NCBI RefSeq assembly: GCF_000312385.1
Contig: NZ_HE997626.1
Coordinates: 2,281,862-2,345,861 of the forward strand
Origin: Tsukamurella sp. 1534
GTDB taxonomy: Bacteria; Actinomycetota; Actinomycetes; Mycobacteriales; Mycobacteriaceae
Length of the DNA: 64,000 nucleotides
Direction: 5' to 3'
This document shows, one piece after another, positions 17,888 through 26,506 of the stretch (within the stretch, counting starts at the first letter, position 1; each line of letters starts with the position of its first letter). Both the position numbers and the translations under genes were made by a program. The notes beneath the pieces were generated by a model. That model was not told the origin of the DNA. It searched no databases and worked only from the letters and a program-made list of their open reading frames with translations.

Positions 17888-18042
17888 CGAGCCCTGCCTT
17901 CGACATCGTTGTTGGACGCGGCGGGAACTCGGGCGACCGAAGGGGCGTTGAGCCTACGACGGTGGCGCCATTCCCGACGTGTACCTGAACCCACGCCTTG
18001 ACCTTAAACCCACGGGAATGTGGAATCGAAACCACGGTCCCG

Positions 18043-18063
18043 ATCCATTGGGCCCGAATGGAT
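18043..18063. repeat. 21-bp dyad between sdhC and cdd
   Basis: ATCCATT (18043-18049) and AATGGAT (18057-18063) are perfect inverted arms around a central GGGCCCG. Only one base pair of the 21-bp symmetric window is mismatched. It lies 5 bp from the iron-box sequence, so two regulators may bind side by side. The binding protein is unknown. Confidence 0.55.
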
Positions 18064-18067
18064 TTAG

Positions 18068-18086
18068 TTAGGTATGCCTGACCGAA
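18068..18086. promoter_or_regulatory. IdeR/DtxR-type iron box
   Basis: TTAGGTATGCCTGACCGAA matches the degenerate IdeR/DtxR 19-mer (TWAGGTWAGSCTWACCTWA) at 16 of 19 positions by eye. It lies 44 bp before the cdd start and about 180 bp upstream of sdhC, roughly 115-130 bp from a candidate sdh -10. For sdh this distance fits iron-dependent activation from a distal site, as known for bfrB; for cdd it would suit repression. Which gene responds is inference. Confidence 0.6.
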
Positions 18087-18129
18087 ATTGATCCGGAATC
18101 AACAAGGCTCCGGGAGGGAGCGATCGACG

Positions 18130-18531
18130 TTGCCCGATATCGACTGGGAGGCATTGCGCCGCAGTGCCGTACACGCCATGGAGAAGGCCTACGCGCCCTA
18201 TTCGAACTATCCGGTGGGAGCCTCCGCGCTCACCGACGACGGCCGAGTCGTGTCGGGATGCAATGTGGAGAATGTCTCATACGGACTGACCCTGTGCGCC
18301 GAATGCGGGCTCGTGAGTGCGCTCCATTCCACGGGCGGGGGTAGGCTCGTCGCCTTCTCGTGCACGAACGCCAACGGCGACATCCTCATGCCGTGCGGCC
18401 GCTGCCGCCAACTCCTCTACGAGCACGGCGGCGCCGAGCTCCTCATCGACCACCGCTCCGGCCCCGTGCCGCTGAGCCGGCTCCTGCCCGACGCCTTCGG
18501 GCCCGACGATCTGGAAGAGGTCACAGCATGA
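18130..18531 (+). CDS. cdd: Cytidine deaminase
   Basis: A 133-residue homotetrameric-type cytidine deaminase that converts cytidine or deoxycytidine to uridine or deoxyuridine in pyrimidine salvage. It has AYAPYSNYPVGAS (near residue 17), the active-site Glu and zinc Cys in CNVENVSYGLTLCAECG (near 40-56), and the two further zinc Cys in PCGRCRQLLYEHG. The TTG at 18130 is chosen: it gives the family N-terminus MPDIDW and follows a GGGAGGGAG ribosome-binding site. An in-frame TTG at 18088 lacks one. The stop overlaps the deoA ATG (ATGA). Confidence 0.95.
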   Translation: MPDIDWEALRRSAVHAMEKAYAPYSNYPVGASALTDDGRVVSGCNVENVSYGLTLCAECGLVSALHSTGGGRLVAFSCTNANGDILMPCGRCRQLLYEHGGAELLIDHRSGPVPLSRLLPDAFGPDDLEEVTA

Positions 18532-19829
18532 CCGCAGAAGTGCTCGACGCCGTCTCCGTCATCGCCGCCAAGCGCGACGGACGCGCCCTCACCGACGCCC
18601 AGATCGATTGGGTCATCGACGCGTTCACCACGGGCGAGGTCCCGGACTACCAGATGTCCGCCCTCGCGATGGCGATCTTCCTCAACGGGATGGACCGCCG
18701 GGAGATCGCCCGCTGGACCGCTGCCATGATCGCCAGCGGCGAGCGGATGGACTTCTCCGGGCTGCGCCGCGACGGCGCCCCGCTCGCGACCACGGACAAG
18801 CATTCGACCGGCGGTGTGGGCGACAAGATCACCCTGCCACTCACCCCGCTCGTCGCCTCCTACGGCGTGGCCGTGCCGCAGCTCTCCGGCCGCGGCCTCG
18901 GCCACACCGGCGGCACCCTCGACAAGCTCGAGGCGATCCCGGGCTGGCGCGCCGACCTCACCAACGAGCAGATGTTCGACCAGCTGGAGAAGGTGGGCGG
19001 CGTGATCTGCGCCGCCGGCTCCGGCCTCGCGCCGGCCGATAAGAAGCTGTACGCCCTGCGCGACGTCACCAGCACCGTGGAGGCGATCTCGCTCATCGCC
19101 AGCTCGATCATGAGCAAGAAGATCGCCGAGGGCACCGCGTCGCTCGTGCTCGACGTCAAGGTCGGCAAGGGCGCGTTCATGAAGACCCAGTCGGCGGCGC
19201 GCGAGCTCGCCGAGACGATGGTCGCGCTCGGCCACGACTCGGGCGTGAACACCGTCGCCCTGCTCACCGACATGTCCACGCCGCTCGGCCGCAGCGCCGG
19301 CAACGGCCTGGAGGTGGCCGAGTCGCTCGAGGTGCTCGCGGGCGGCGGACCGTCGGACGTGGTCGAGCTGACCCTCGCGCTGGCCCGGGAGATGCTGGCG
19401 CTGGCCGGCGTCGACGCCGACCCCGCCGAGCACCTGGCCGACGGCAGCGCGATGGACAGCTGGCGCGCGATGATCGCCGCGCAGGGCGGAGACCCGTCGG
19501 CCGAGCTGCCCGTGGCGAAGCACGTCAAGCACGTTCCCGCGCCCGCGACCGGCGTGCTCACCGGGCTCGACGCCATGGGCGTGGGCGTCGCCGCGTGGCG
19601 GCTCGGCGCCGGCCGCGAGCGGCAGGGGGAGCCCGTCCAGGCCGGCGCGGGCGTCACCTGGCACGCGGGCCTCGGCGACCGGGTGATCGAGGGCGAGCCC
19701 CTGTTCACGCTGCACACCGACACCCCGGAGCGGTTCGACGGTGCGCTCGCCGCGCTCGACGGTGCCGCCACCATCGGCGACACCGCCCCCAAGCGCGGCT
19801 CGCTGGTGCTCGGCCGGGTGACCGCCTAG
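18528..19829 (+). CDS. deoA: Thymidine phosphorylase
   Basis: A 433-residue pyrimidine-nucleoside phosphorylase that releases thymine or uracil and deoxyribose 1-phosphate. The signature KHSTGGVGDKITLPLTPLVAS, with the phosphate-binding loop, is near residues 89-109. SGRGLGHTGGTLDKLEAIPG and the substrate-contacting IASSIMSKKIAEG follow. The start is set by ATGA overlap with cdd. The cdd-deoA pair is a salvage operon as in mycobacteria. Confidence 0.96.
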   Translation: MTAEVLDAVSVIAAKRDGRALTDAQIDWVIDAFTTGEVPDYQMSALAMAIFLNGMDRREIARWTAAMIASGERMDFSGLRRDGAPLATTDKHSTGGVGDKITLPLTPLVASYGVAVPQLSGRGLGHTGGTLDKLEAIPGWRADLTNEQMFDQLEKVGGVICAAGSGLAPADKKLYALRDVTSTVEAISLIASSIMSKKIAEGTASLVLDVKVGKGAFMKTQSAARELAETMVALGHDSGVNTVALLTDMSTPLGRSAGNGLEVAESLEVLAGGGPSDVVELTLALAREMLALAGVDADPAEHLADGSAMDSWRAMIAAQGGDPSAELPVAKHVKHVPAPATGVLTGLDAMGVGVAAWRLGAGRERQGEPVQAGAGVTWHAGLGDRVIEGEPLFTLHTDTPERFDGALAALDGAATIGDTAPKRGSLVLGRVTA

Positions 19830-19836
19830 CGGCGGT

Positions 19837-20766
19837 TCACGCCGGGTTCATCACCCGCACCGGCGCGCCCGCGAGGTAGGCGCGCAGGTCCTCGGCGGCA
19901 TCGGGGTAGAACACCCGGTACTGCTGGTCGGTCACGTACCCGACGTGGCCGGTGAGGACCGAGTTCGGCAGGTCGCGCAGCGGGTCGCCGGCGGGCAGCG
20001 GCTCGTGGTCGAACACGTCGAGCGCCAGGCGGATGTCGCCGCGCCGCGCGGCGCCGGCGGCGGCCCCGGTGTCGAGCAGCCCGGAACGGGAGGTGTTGAC
20101 CAGCAACGCCCCCGGCCTCATCCGGGCGATGTCGTCGGCGCCGACGATGCCGCGCGAGCGGTCGGAGAGTACGTAGTGGATCGAGACCACGTCGGCCCGG
20201 GCGAAGAGCTCGTCCTTGGTCACCGCCGTGGCGCCGGCCTCGGCGGCCCGGGCGGCGTCCAGGTTCGACGACCAGGCCAGCACCTCCATCCCGAAGGCGG
20301 TCGCCACGCGGGCCACTCGGCGGCCCAGGTTGCCGAGGCCCACCAGGCCGAGCACGGAGCCCTCCAACTCGGTCCCGACGGTGCTCTGCCACCGCCCGGC
20401 CCGGATGTTGCCGTCCTCCACCGGCACGTGCCGCAGCGCCGCGAGGATCAGCGCCCACGTGTGTTCGGCCGCGGCGGCCGGTCGATACCCGGTGTGGCAC
20501 ACGGTGATCCCCAGTTCGGTCGCCACGGCGAGGTCGATCGCCGCGTTGCGGCGGCCCGTCGTCACCAGGAGGCGGAGGCCGGGCAGCGAACGCAGCACCG
20601 CGGCGGGGAAGCGGGTCCGCTCCCGCATCGCGACCACCGCCTCGAACCCGGCGAGCTGCGCCGCGACGTCGGTCAGCGGCTCGGTGAACACGGTGACGTC
20701 GAGGCCCGAGAAATCGCCGTAGGCCAGGGCCACGTCCTGGTAGTCGTCGAGGATCGCGATGCGCAT
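19837..20766 (-). CDS. D-2-hydroxyacid dehydrogenase family protein
   Basis: A 309-residue NAD(P)-dependent 2-hydroxyacid dehydrogenase. It has the dinucleotide-binding LGLVGLGNLGRRVARVATAFGMEVLAW near residues 140-166, the catalytic-Arg region LLVNTSRSGLLDTGA, a Glu in FDHEPLPAGDPLRDLPN and the catalytic His in VLTGHVGYVTDQQYRVFY. The substrate is not determinable. The ATG at 20766 is taken because the dehydrogenase N-terminus MRIAILDDYQDVA begins there and TACCGT (20773-20778, minus strand) lies six bases before it, a leaderless arrangement. It faces deoA tail to tail and is divergent from the sensor kinase. Confidence 0.88.
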   Translation of the reverse strand: MRIAILDDYQDVALAYGDFSGLDVTVFTEPLTDVAAQLAGFEAVVAMRERTRFPAAVLRSLPGLRLLVTTGRRNAAIDLAVATELGITVCHTGYRPAAAAEHTWALILAALRHVPVEDGNIRAGRWQSTVGTELEGSVLGLVGLGNLGRRVARVATAFGMEVLAWSSNLDAARAAEAGATAVTKDELFARADVVSIHYVLSDRSRGIVGADDIARMRPGALLVNTSRSGLLDTGAAAGAARRGDIRLALDVFDHEPLPAGDPLRDLPNSVLTGHVGYVTDQQYRVFYPDAAEDLRAYLAGAPVRVMNPA

Positions 20767-20772
20767 GCCCCA

Positions 20773-20853
20773 ACGGTAGCCGGGGGTAGTGCTGGCACCA
20801 CCATCGATTCTCGACCGCGGGCCCGTGTGCGGGCGCGCTCGCGGCCATAGCGT
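20773..20853. promoter_or_regulatory. Divergent leaderless-type promoters, dehydrogenase and sensor kinase
   Basis: On the minus strand TACCGT (20773-20778) ends six bases before the dehydrogenase ATG. On the plus strand TAGCGT (20848-20853) ends seven bases before the kinase ATG at 20861. No ribosome-binding site lies between either hexamer and its start codon. Both are inferred leaderless promoters. Confidence 0.55.
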
Positions 20854-20860
20854 TTCGGGC

Positions 20861-22111
20861 ATGATCGACACCGTGCAACCGCCCGTCCGGCAGGCGCCCC
20901 CCGAGCCCCTGCAGAACCCCCTCCGCGACCCCGCGCGCTTCCTCTCCGGGTGGGCGCCGTGGCGCGCCTTCGGCTACCTCGCGGTGTCGATGCTGCTGGG
21001 CTGGGCCGTCTTCTTCCTCTACATCGTCGTCGTCCTGCTGCCGTTCGCGCCCGTGTGGTCCTACGGGCTGGCGAAGATCGAGCGGGTGCGGGTCGCCTGG
21101 ATGGGCGTCCCCGAGATCGGGGACCCGCACCCGCCGCTCACGGGCGACCTGTCCACCCGCGCCGGCGCCCGGCTGGGCGAGCGCGCGACGTGGCGCGAGG
21201 TCGCGTACTCGCTGATCCTGGCCGTCGTGAGTCCGGTGGTCTTCGTCGGCGCCGCGCTGGGGTGGACCATCGGCGCGGGGCTGCTGTTCGGGCCCCTCGT
21301 GTCCCTCTCCGTCGGTTCGCGCATCGACGCCCCCGCCGATTCGGTGCTCACGAACCTCGCCCACATGGCGCTCGGCGCCGTGATCTGCGTGATCGGGCTG
21401 TACATCACGTACGGCGTGTCCGTCGTGCAGGTCGGGCTCGCGCGGCTGCTGCTCGGCCCCACGGAGGAGGAGCTGCAGAGCCGGGTCTCGGCGCTGGAGA
21501 CCTCGCGCGGCGTTCTGGTGCACTCCTTCGAGGACGAGCGCCGGCGGATCGAGCGCAACCTGCACGACGGGCCGCAGCAGGATCTCGCGAGCCTGTCGCT
21601 GCAGCTGGGCGAGCTGCAGCAGACCCTCGCCGCGAACCCGGCCGACGACACGCTCGGCGCGCAGGTGACCGAGGCCCAGGCCCGGCTGGAGCGGGCGATG
21701 GCCGGCCTGCGGGACACGGTGCGCGGCGTCCACCCGCAGGTCCTCGACGACATGGGCATCGAGGCGGCGTGCGCGGAGCTGGGCGGCGGACCGCTGCGGG
21801 TCGACGTGGTCGCCGGCGAGGGCTGGGTCCCCGGGTGGCGGCTCCCCGTCGACGTGGAGCGCGCCATGTACTACACCGCGAGCGAGGCGGTCACGAACGC
21901 GATCAAGCACGGCGGCGCCTCGCAGGTGAGCATCACGTTCACCGCGGAGCCGCCCGCGATGACCGTGATGGACGACGGTGCCGGCGGCGCGGATCCGGGG
22001 GCCGGCACCGGCCTCGCGGGGCTGATCGAGCGCGCGGAGTCCATCGGCGCCACCCTCACGGTGCTGAGTCCTGCGGGAGGCCCGACCACGCTGCACTGGC
22101 GGATGGCCTAG
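20861..22111 (+). CDS. Membrane sensor histidine kinase (NarL/LuxR-type partner)
   Basis: A 416-residue kinase. The N-terminal half has about four hydrophobic segments in two pairs (near residues 40-65 and 120-190). Then comes a HisKA_3 dimerisation/phosphoacceptor helix (EDERRRIERNLHDGPQQDL, with His in NLHDG), followed by an HATPase domain with EAVTNAIKHGGAS, VMDDGAGG and GTGLAGLIERAESIGA. The signal is unknown. Its TAG stop is part of the -10 of the response regulator gene 10 bp downstream, its evident partner. Confidence 0.92.
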   Translation: MIDTVQPPVRQAPPEPLQNPLRDPARFLSGWAPWRAFGYLAVSMLLGWAVFFLYIVVVLLPFAPVWSYGLAKIERVRVAWMGVPEIGDPHPPLTGDLSTRAGARLGERATWREVAYSLILAVVSPVVFVGAALGWTIGAGLLFGPLVSLSVGSRIDAPADSVLTNLAHMALGAVICVIGLYITYGVSVVQVGLARLLLGPTEEELQSRVSALETSRGVLVHSFEDERRRIERNLHDGPQQDLASLSLQLGELQQTLAANPADDTLGAQVTEAQARLERAMAGLRDTVRGVHPQVLDDMGIEAACAELGGGPLRVDVVAGEGWVPGWRLPVDVERAMYYTASEAVTNAIKHGGASQVSITFTAEPPAMTVMDDGAGGADPGAGTGLAGLIERAESIGATLTVLSPAGGPTTLHWRMA

Positions 22112-22114
22112 TTT
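22109..22114 (+). promoter_or_regulatory. -10 hexamer of the response regulator overlapping the kinase stop
   Basis: TAGTTT begins with the TAG stop codon of the kinase gene and ends seven bases before the regulator ATG. There is no ribosome-binding site. The regulator can therefore be transcribed separately as a leaderless mRNA as well as by read-through. Confidence 0.5.
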
Positions 22115-22121
22115 TGCCCCC

Positions 22122-22748
22122 ATGCGGATAGTGATCTGCGAGGACACCGTCCTCCTGGCCGAGGGGCTGCAACGGATCGTCGAGCGGGCGGGTCACGAGG
22201 TGACCGGCCTGCTCGGCGACGCCGACGCGCTGCGGGGCGTCGATCCCGCCGCGGTGGACCTCGTCGTGACCGACGTGCGGATGCCGCCGGGCCACGGCGA
22301 CGACGGGCTGCGCGCCGCCCTCGAGCTGCGCGCGGCGAGGGCGGAGTTGCCGGTGCTGGTGCTCTCGCAGTACGTGGCCGTCGCGTACGCGCGGCGGCTG
22401 CTCGATTCGGGCGGCGGCGTCGGGTACCTGCTCAAGGAGCGGGTGGGGCGCGTCGGGGACTTCCTGCGCGCGCTCGACACCGTGTCCGCCGGCGGCGTCG
22501 TGGTGGACCCCGAGGTGGTGCGGAAGATGTTCACCCCCACCGTGCTCGACAGGCTGACCCCGCGCGAGGGCGAGGTACTGGCGCTGATGGCGGAGGGGCG
22601 GGCCAACACCGAGATCGCGGCGGCCCTCGTCGTCTCCGATGCGGCGGTGGCCAAACACGTGGCGAACATCTTCGCCAAGCTGGACCTCCCGCCGGAGGAG
22701 GGGAATCGGCGCGTCCGCGCGATCCTCGCCTACCTGACCGATCGGTAG
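22122..22748 (+). CDS. LuxR/NarL-family response regulator
   Basis: A 208-residue regulator. The receiver domain has acidic residues in [15 protein letters not shown], the phospho-acceptor Asp near residue 51 in [16 protein letters not shown], and the conserved Lys in YLLKERV. The C-terminal LuxR helix-turn-helix reads [36 protein letters not shown] (residues about 147-182). It pairs with the upstream kinase. The -10 overlapping the kinase stop gives a leaderless start. Confidence 0.95.
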   Translation: MRIVICEDTVLLAEGLQRIVERAGHEVTGLLGDADALRGVDPAAVDLVVTDVRMPPGHGDDGLRAALELRAARAELPVLVLSQYVAVAYARRLLDSGGGVGYLLKERVGRVGDFLRALDTVSAGGVVVDPEVVRKMFTPTVLDRLTPREGEVLALMAEGRANTEIAAALVVSDAAVAKHVANIFAKLDLPPEEGNRRVRAILAYLTDR

Positions 22749-22765
22749 CGGGTAGCGTTGGCCGC

Positions 22766-23890
22766 ATGGTGAATCCGGGCCCCACCCCCATCGACCTCGA
22801 CGCCCTGCGCCGCGCCCCCAAGGTGCTGCTGCACGACCACCTCGACGGCGGGCTCCGGCCGCGCACCGTCCTCGAGCTCGCCGCCGAGACCGGATACGAG
22901 AACCTTCCCGCGAGCACGGAACCGGAACTGGCGGCGTGGTTCCGCGAGGCGGCGGACTCCGGTTCGCTGGTGAAGTACCTGGAGACGTTCGAGCACACCG
23001 TCGGCGTGATGCAGACCCCGGAGGCCCTGGCGCGCGTCGCGCGGGAGTGCGCGGAGGACCTGGCCGCCGACGGCGTGGTGTACGCCGAGGTCCGCTTCGC
23101 CCCCGAGCAGCACACCGAGCGCGGTCTGTCGCTCGACGAGGTGATGGAGGCAGTGCTGTCCGGGTTCGCCGCGGGGGAGTCCGCGGCGAAGGTGGCCGGC
23201 CGGCCGATCGTGGTGCGGTGCCTGGTGACCGCGATGCGGCACGCGGCCCGGTCGCGGGAGATCGCGGAGCTCACGGTGCGCTGGCGCGACCGCGGCGCCG
23301 TGGGCTTCGACATCGCCGGCGCGGAGGCCGGGTTCCCGCCCAGCCGCCACCTCGACGCGTTCGAGTACATGCGGGATCACTCCGCGCCGTTCACCATTCA
23401 CGCCGGGGAGGCCTTCGGCCTGCCGTCGATCCACGAGGCGGTGGCGTTCTGCGGGTGCGACCGGTTGGGGCACGGCGTGCGGATCGTCGACGACATCGGG
23501 CTTCCGGACGGCGTCGGGCCCGACGCCCGCGACTTCTCCGGTGCCGAACTGGGCCGGGTGGCCGCGCGGGTGCGCGACGCCCGCATCCCGCTGGAGCTCT
23601 GCCCGAGTTCCAACGTGCAGACCGCGGCCGTGGCGTCGCTGGAGCAGCATCCGTTCAACATGCTGGCGCAGTTGCGGTTCCGTGTCACGGTGAACACCGA
23701 CAACCGGCTCATGAGCGACACCACGATGAGCCGCGAGATGCTCAAGCTGGTGCAGACCTTCGGCTTCGGTTGGACGGACCTGCAGCGGTTCACCATCAAC
23801 GCGATGAAGTCCGCGTTCCTGCCGTTCGATCAGCGGATCGAGCTGATCGACGACGTGATCAAGCCCGGCTTCGCCGTCCTCATCGGATAG
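22766..23890 (+). CDS. add: Adenosine deaminase
   Basis: A 374-residue zinc enzyme that deaminates adenosine and deoxyadenosine to inosine and deoxyinosine. Zinc and catalytic motifs appear in order: HDHLDGG near residue 23, HAGEAFG near 212, [16 protein letters not shown] and [11 protein letters not shown]. It has the usual length. The ATG at 22766 follows TAGCGT (22753-22758) by seven bases, a leaderless arrangement. It takes part in purine salvage with punA in this region. Confidence 0.97.
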   Translation: MVNPGPTPIDLDALRRAPKVLLHDHLDGGLRPRTVLELAAETGYENLPASTEPELAAWFREAADSGSLVKYLETFEHTVGVMQTPEALARVARECAEDLAADGVVYAEVRFAPEQHTERGLSLDEVMEAVLSGFAAGESAAKVAGRPIVVRCLVTAMRHAARSREIAELTVRWRDRGAVGFDIAGAEAGFPPSRHLDAFEYMRDHSAPFTIHAGEAFGLPSIHEAVAFCGCDRLGHGVRIVDDIGLPDGVGPDARDFSGAELGRVAARVRDARIPLELCPSSNVQTAAVASLEQHPFNMLAQLRFRVTVNTDNRLMSDTTMSREMLKLVQTFGFGWTDLQRFTINAMKSAFLPFDQRIELIDDVIKPGFAVLIG

Positions 23891-23901
23891 CCGGCAGCCG
23901 C

Positions 23902-23913
23902 GGCCCGAGGGCC
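23902..23913. terminator. Weak hairpin between add and the Rv3311-like gene
   Basis: GGCCC and GGGCC, two bases apart, form a short GC-only stem in the 32-bp gap between convergent genes. There is no U-tract. It may help end transcription in both directions, but the support is slight. Confidence 0.3.
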
Positions 23914-23922
23914 CGGCCCGGC

Positions 23923-25233
23923 CTACTTCTTGCCGAGCCGGTCCTCGAAATCGTGCTCCAGCGCCCGCCACGCCTCGGCCTCGTTGTCGAACGGGCCCGA
24001 CGGTGCGAGGCGGCGCGGCTGCGGGTCCAGCGCGTAGGAGACGAAGAAACCCAGCGGGGTGGTGGGGCGCAGCGCGTCCCGAACCGAGGAGTCGTCCGCG
24101 AAATCGGCGGAGTCCAGCAGCAGTTCGACGGCCAGGTCCAGCTGATCGCGGTCGATGCGGCGCGGGCCGTCGGCGATGTCCTCGCCGATGCCGGGCAGCA
24201 CGTACACGTTGTCGTCGTACACCTCGACCTCGAGCGAGCCGTCGGTCGCGGCCACCCGCACCTCGTCGAAGGTGGAGACCTCCGAGAGGTCGGTCTCCTC
24301 GTCGTCGGCGAGGTAGCGGGCCAGCGCGCCCTCGGAGTCGAACACGAAGATCGTTCCCTTGCGGCCCAGGAAGACCGGGTTGTCATCGAGGTAGCAGCGC
24401 AGCGTGTAGTACTCGCCGTCCGACGTGATGATCTTGATGGGGTCGATGCCGACCTGGCCCCAGAACGAGTCGTCCTCCTCGAACTCCTCGTCCTCCTCCG
24501 CCTCGTCGTCGGCGAGGTCGGCGTCGCCGGCGTCCTCGGCCTCGTCGTCCAGATCGTCGTCGGTGTCGAGGTCGTCGTCCGCGTCCAGGGAATCGAGGTC
24601 GTCCTCGTCGTCGGCGAGCGCGGCCGCCTTCTCCGCGGCGGCGGTGAGTTCCTGCTCCGCCGTGGCGGTGGCCGACGACGAGACCTCGGGGGTACTCACG
24701 ACGCCCTCGATGGCGTCGATGACGTCGTCCCACTTGCGGCCGATGATCTGGCCCACCTTGTGCCACATCTCGGCGCCCTCGCGGCCCTCGAAGTTGCGGG
24801 TTCCGATCCGCACGGTGCCCAGCACGGGGTTGCCGTTGAAGAACTTCGTGACGTCGATCAGCTCGCACACCTCGCCGATGAGCGAGACGATCTCGAGCGT
24901 GTCCTCGAGCTCCGCGATCACCTCGGGGGTGGGCTCCTCGGCCGCGAGCTCCGGCACCGAGATCAGGTCGAAGCTGCGGTCGTCGCGCGGCGCGAACGCC
25001 TCCGCGGGCAGCGTGGTGAGCGCCTCCCATGCGGGGTGGTCGTCCAGATCGTTGGCCGCCCCGCTGCGCGCGAACGCGACGAGTTCGGCCACGGAGGAGA
25101 ACCCGTAGAGGTCGTCGTCGAGGCCCAGGAAGGCCTCCCATTCGTCCTCACCGTCCCGCCACCGCGGTGCCCACAGGGTGTACACCGGGCCGTCGGTGAG
25201 GCCGAGCTCGATCGGGACGATGTCAGACGCCAT
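23923..25233 (-). CDS. Conserved acidic-linker protein, Rv3311-like
   Basis: A 436-residue soluble protein. By position next to add and near upp it corresponds to M. tuberculosis Rv3311, a conserved protein of unknown function. It has two ordered parts (about 1-180 and 257-436) joined by an extremely acidic linker at about 208-256, made almost only of Asp, Glu and Ala. The first part contains FNGNPVLGTVRIGTRNFEGREG, the second WGQVGIDPIKIITSDGEYYTLRCYL. No catalytic motif is recognised. TAGTCT (25241-25246, minus strand) lies seven bases before the ATG, implying a leaderless mRNA. It may be a scaffold or nucleic-acid-mimicking protein, but that is speculation. Confidence 0.8.
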   Translation of the reverse strand: MASDIVPIELGLTDGPVYTLWAPRWRDGEDEWEAFLGLDDDLYGFSSVAELVAFARSGAANDLDDHPAWEALTTLPAEAFAPRDDRSFDLISVPELAAEEPTPEVIAELEDTLEIVSLIGEVCELIDVTKFFNGNPVLGTVRIGTRNFEGREGAEMWHKVGQIIGRKWDDVIDAIEGVVSTPEVSSSATATAEQELTAAAEKAAALADDEDDLDSLDADDDLDTDDDLDDEAEDAGDADLADDEAEEDEEFEEDDSFWGQVGIDPIKIITSDGEYYTLRCYLDDNPVFLGRKGTIFVFDSEGALARYLADDEETDLSEVSTFDEVRVAATDGSLEVEVYDDNVYVLPGIGEDIADGPRRIDRDQLDLAVELLLDSADFADDSSVRDALRPTTPLGFFVSYALDPQPRRLAPSGPFDNEAEAWRALEHDFEDRLGKK

Positions 25234-25315
25234 GGCGCCCAGACTAGTGCACCGAGCCGACTTGTCGTCGAGGAGAGGAGGGGTCTCCTGCGCACGGGCC
25301 CGATCGCGGTCCCGC

Positions 25316-26506
25316 TCAGCCCGTCGGGCGCCAGAAACCGTGGAAGCCCTGCCCGATGTTGTCGGTGCGAACGGGGTTGACCTGAACCGGGTCCCCGGCC
25401 TCCACCATGAGGCCGTTGCCGATCACCATCGCGACGTGACCGTCCCACACGGCGAGGTCCCCGGGCTGCAGGTCGGCCCCGCTCACCTGTGCCCCCACGG
25501 ACTGCGCGTCGGCGATCCGCGGCAGCTCGATCCCGGCCTGGCGGTAGGCCCACTGCGTCAGCCCGCTGCAGTCGAGGCCCACCCCCGGCGAGGTGCCGCC
25601 CCAGGCGTACGGGACGCCGACCTGCGTCAGCGCCGCCTGCACCGCCGCGGCGGCCTTCGCGTTGGGTGCCTTCACCACCGACCCGTCGGGAAGCCGGATG
25701 GTCACGCCGCCCTTCCCGTCGGAGGTCACCGAGACCCCCGTCGAGCCCTTCGTGGCCCGCGACGCCTGCGCGGTGCGGGATCCCCGTCCGGAGCCGGAAC
25801 CCGGACGGGAGCCCGAGCCCGATCCGGACCCCGGCCCCGAGAGCGCCGCCGGGACGGCGCTCAACGCGCTCGACGGCGAACCGCCGCCGGACCCCGAACC
25901 GGCGCCCCCGCCGCCGGACCACGAGGACGGCGATGTCGGCGCCGCCGTCGTCGCGGCGGGGGTGGTCGCGGCGCCGCCGCCCACGGTGTCGGGCGCCGTG
26001 GGCGTGGACGACGCGAGACCGGCGACCTTGGCCGCCTCCCCGTCGAGTCGGCCGCGCACCCGCTCGAGCACGTCGAGCGCCTGCTGCAGGTGTTCCGACG
26101 CGAGCGTGAGCACCGCGATGAGTCCGGCCGGGTTGGTCAGTGCCGGGTTCGCGGCCTCCGCCTTCCGCACGAAGGAGTCGAGGATCCGCGTCAGTTCCGT
26201 GTGGCCGGTGCGCACGGCCTCCGCGGCCACCGTCACCGACTCCTTGAGCGACCCCGTGTGCTCGGACAGCGCGCCGGCCGCGATGCCGCCGGAGCCGATG
26301 CTGCGCTGCGCGGCGCCGGCGTCGACGCCCGTCCACGCCTGCCCCACCGCGACATTGGTGCTCCGCGTCTGCGCGCCCACGCGCTGCAGCTCCGCCTGCA
26401 CCGCCGCGATCGCCGCGTCCACGCCGGCCGCGGTGAGATCGCCGGTGCCGAACGCGTCGACCAGCGAGCGCAGCGGCGCCGCGAGCGCCGCGACGACGCC
26501 GCTCAC
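25316..26506 (-). CDS. NlpC/P60 peptidoglycan hydrolase with WXG-like N-terminus
   Basis: A 396-residue protein. Residues about 1-160 are helical with a helix-turn-helix around AWTG (58-60), a WXG motif as in type VII secretion substrates. Residues 165-255 are a Gly/Ser/Pro/Thr linker. Residues 285-396 are an NlpC/P60 domain with catalytic Cys313 (GLDCSGLTQWAYRQAG) and His358 (WDGHVAMVIG), ending in FHGFWRPTG. There is no signal peptide or lipobox, so export by an ESX/type VII system is the likely route (inference). The GTG at 26506 overlaps the stop of the small partner gene in GTGA. It is expected to cleave stem peptides in the cell wall. Confidence 0.82.
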   Translation of the reverse strand: MSGVVAALAAPLRSLVDAFGTGDLTAAGVDAAIAAVQAELQRVGAQTRSTNVAVGQAWTGVDAGAAQRSIGSGGIAAGALSEHTGSLKESVTVAAEAVRTGHTELTRILDSFVRKAEAANPALTNPAGLIAVLTLASEHLQQALDVLERVRGRLDGEAAKVAGLASSTPTAPDTVGGGAATTPAATTAAPTSPSSWSGGGGAGSGSGGGSPSSALSAVPAALSGPGSGSGSGSRPGSGSGRGSRTAQASRATKGSTGVSVTSDGKGGVTIRLPDGSVVKAPNAKAAAAVQAALTQVGVPYAWGGTSPGVGLDCSGLTQWAYRQAGIELPRIADAQSVGAQVSGADLQPGDLAVWDGHVAMVIGNGLMVEAGDPVQVNPVRTDNIGQGFHGFWRPTG

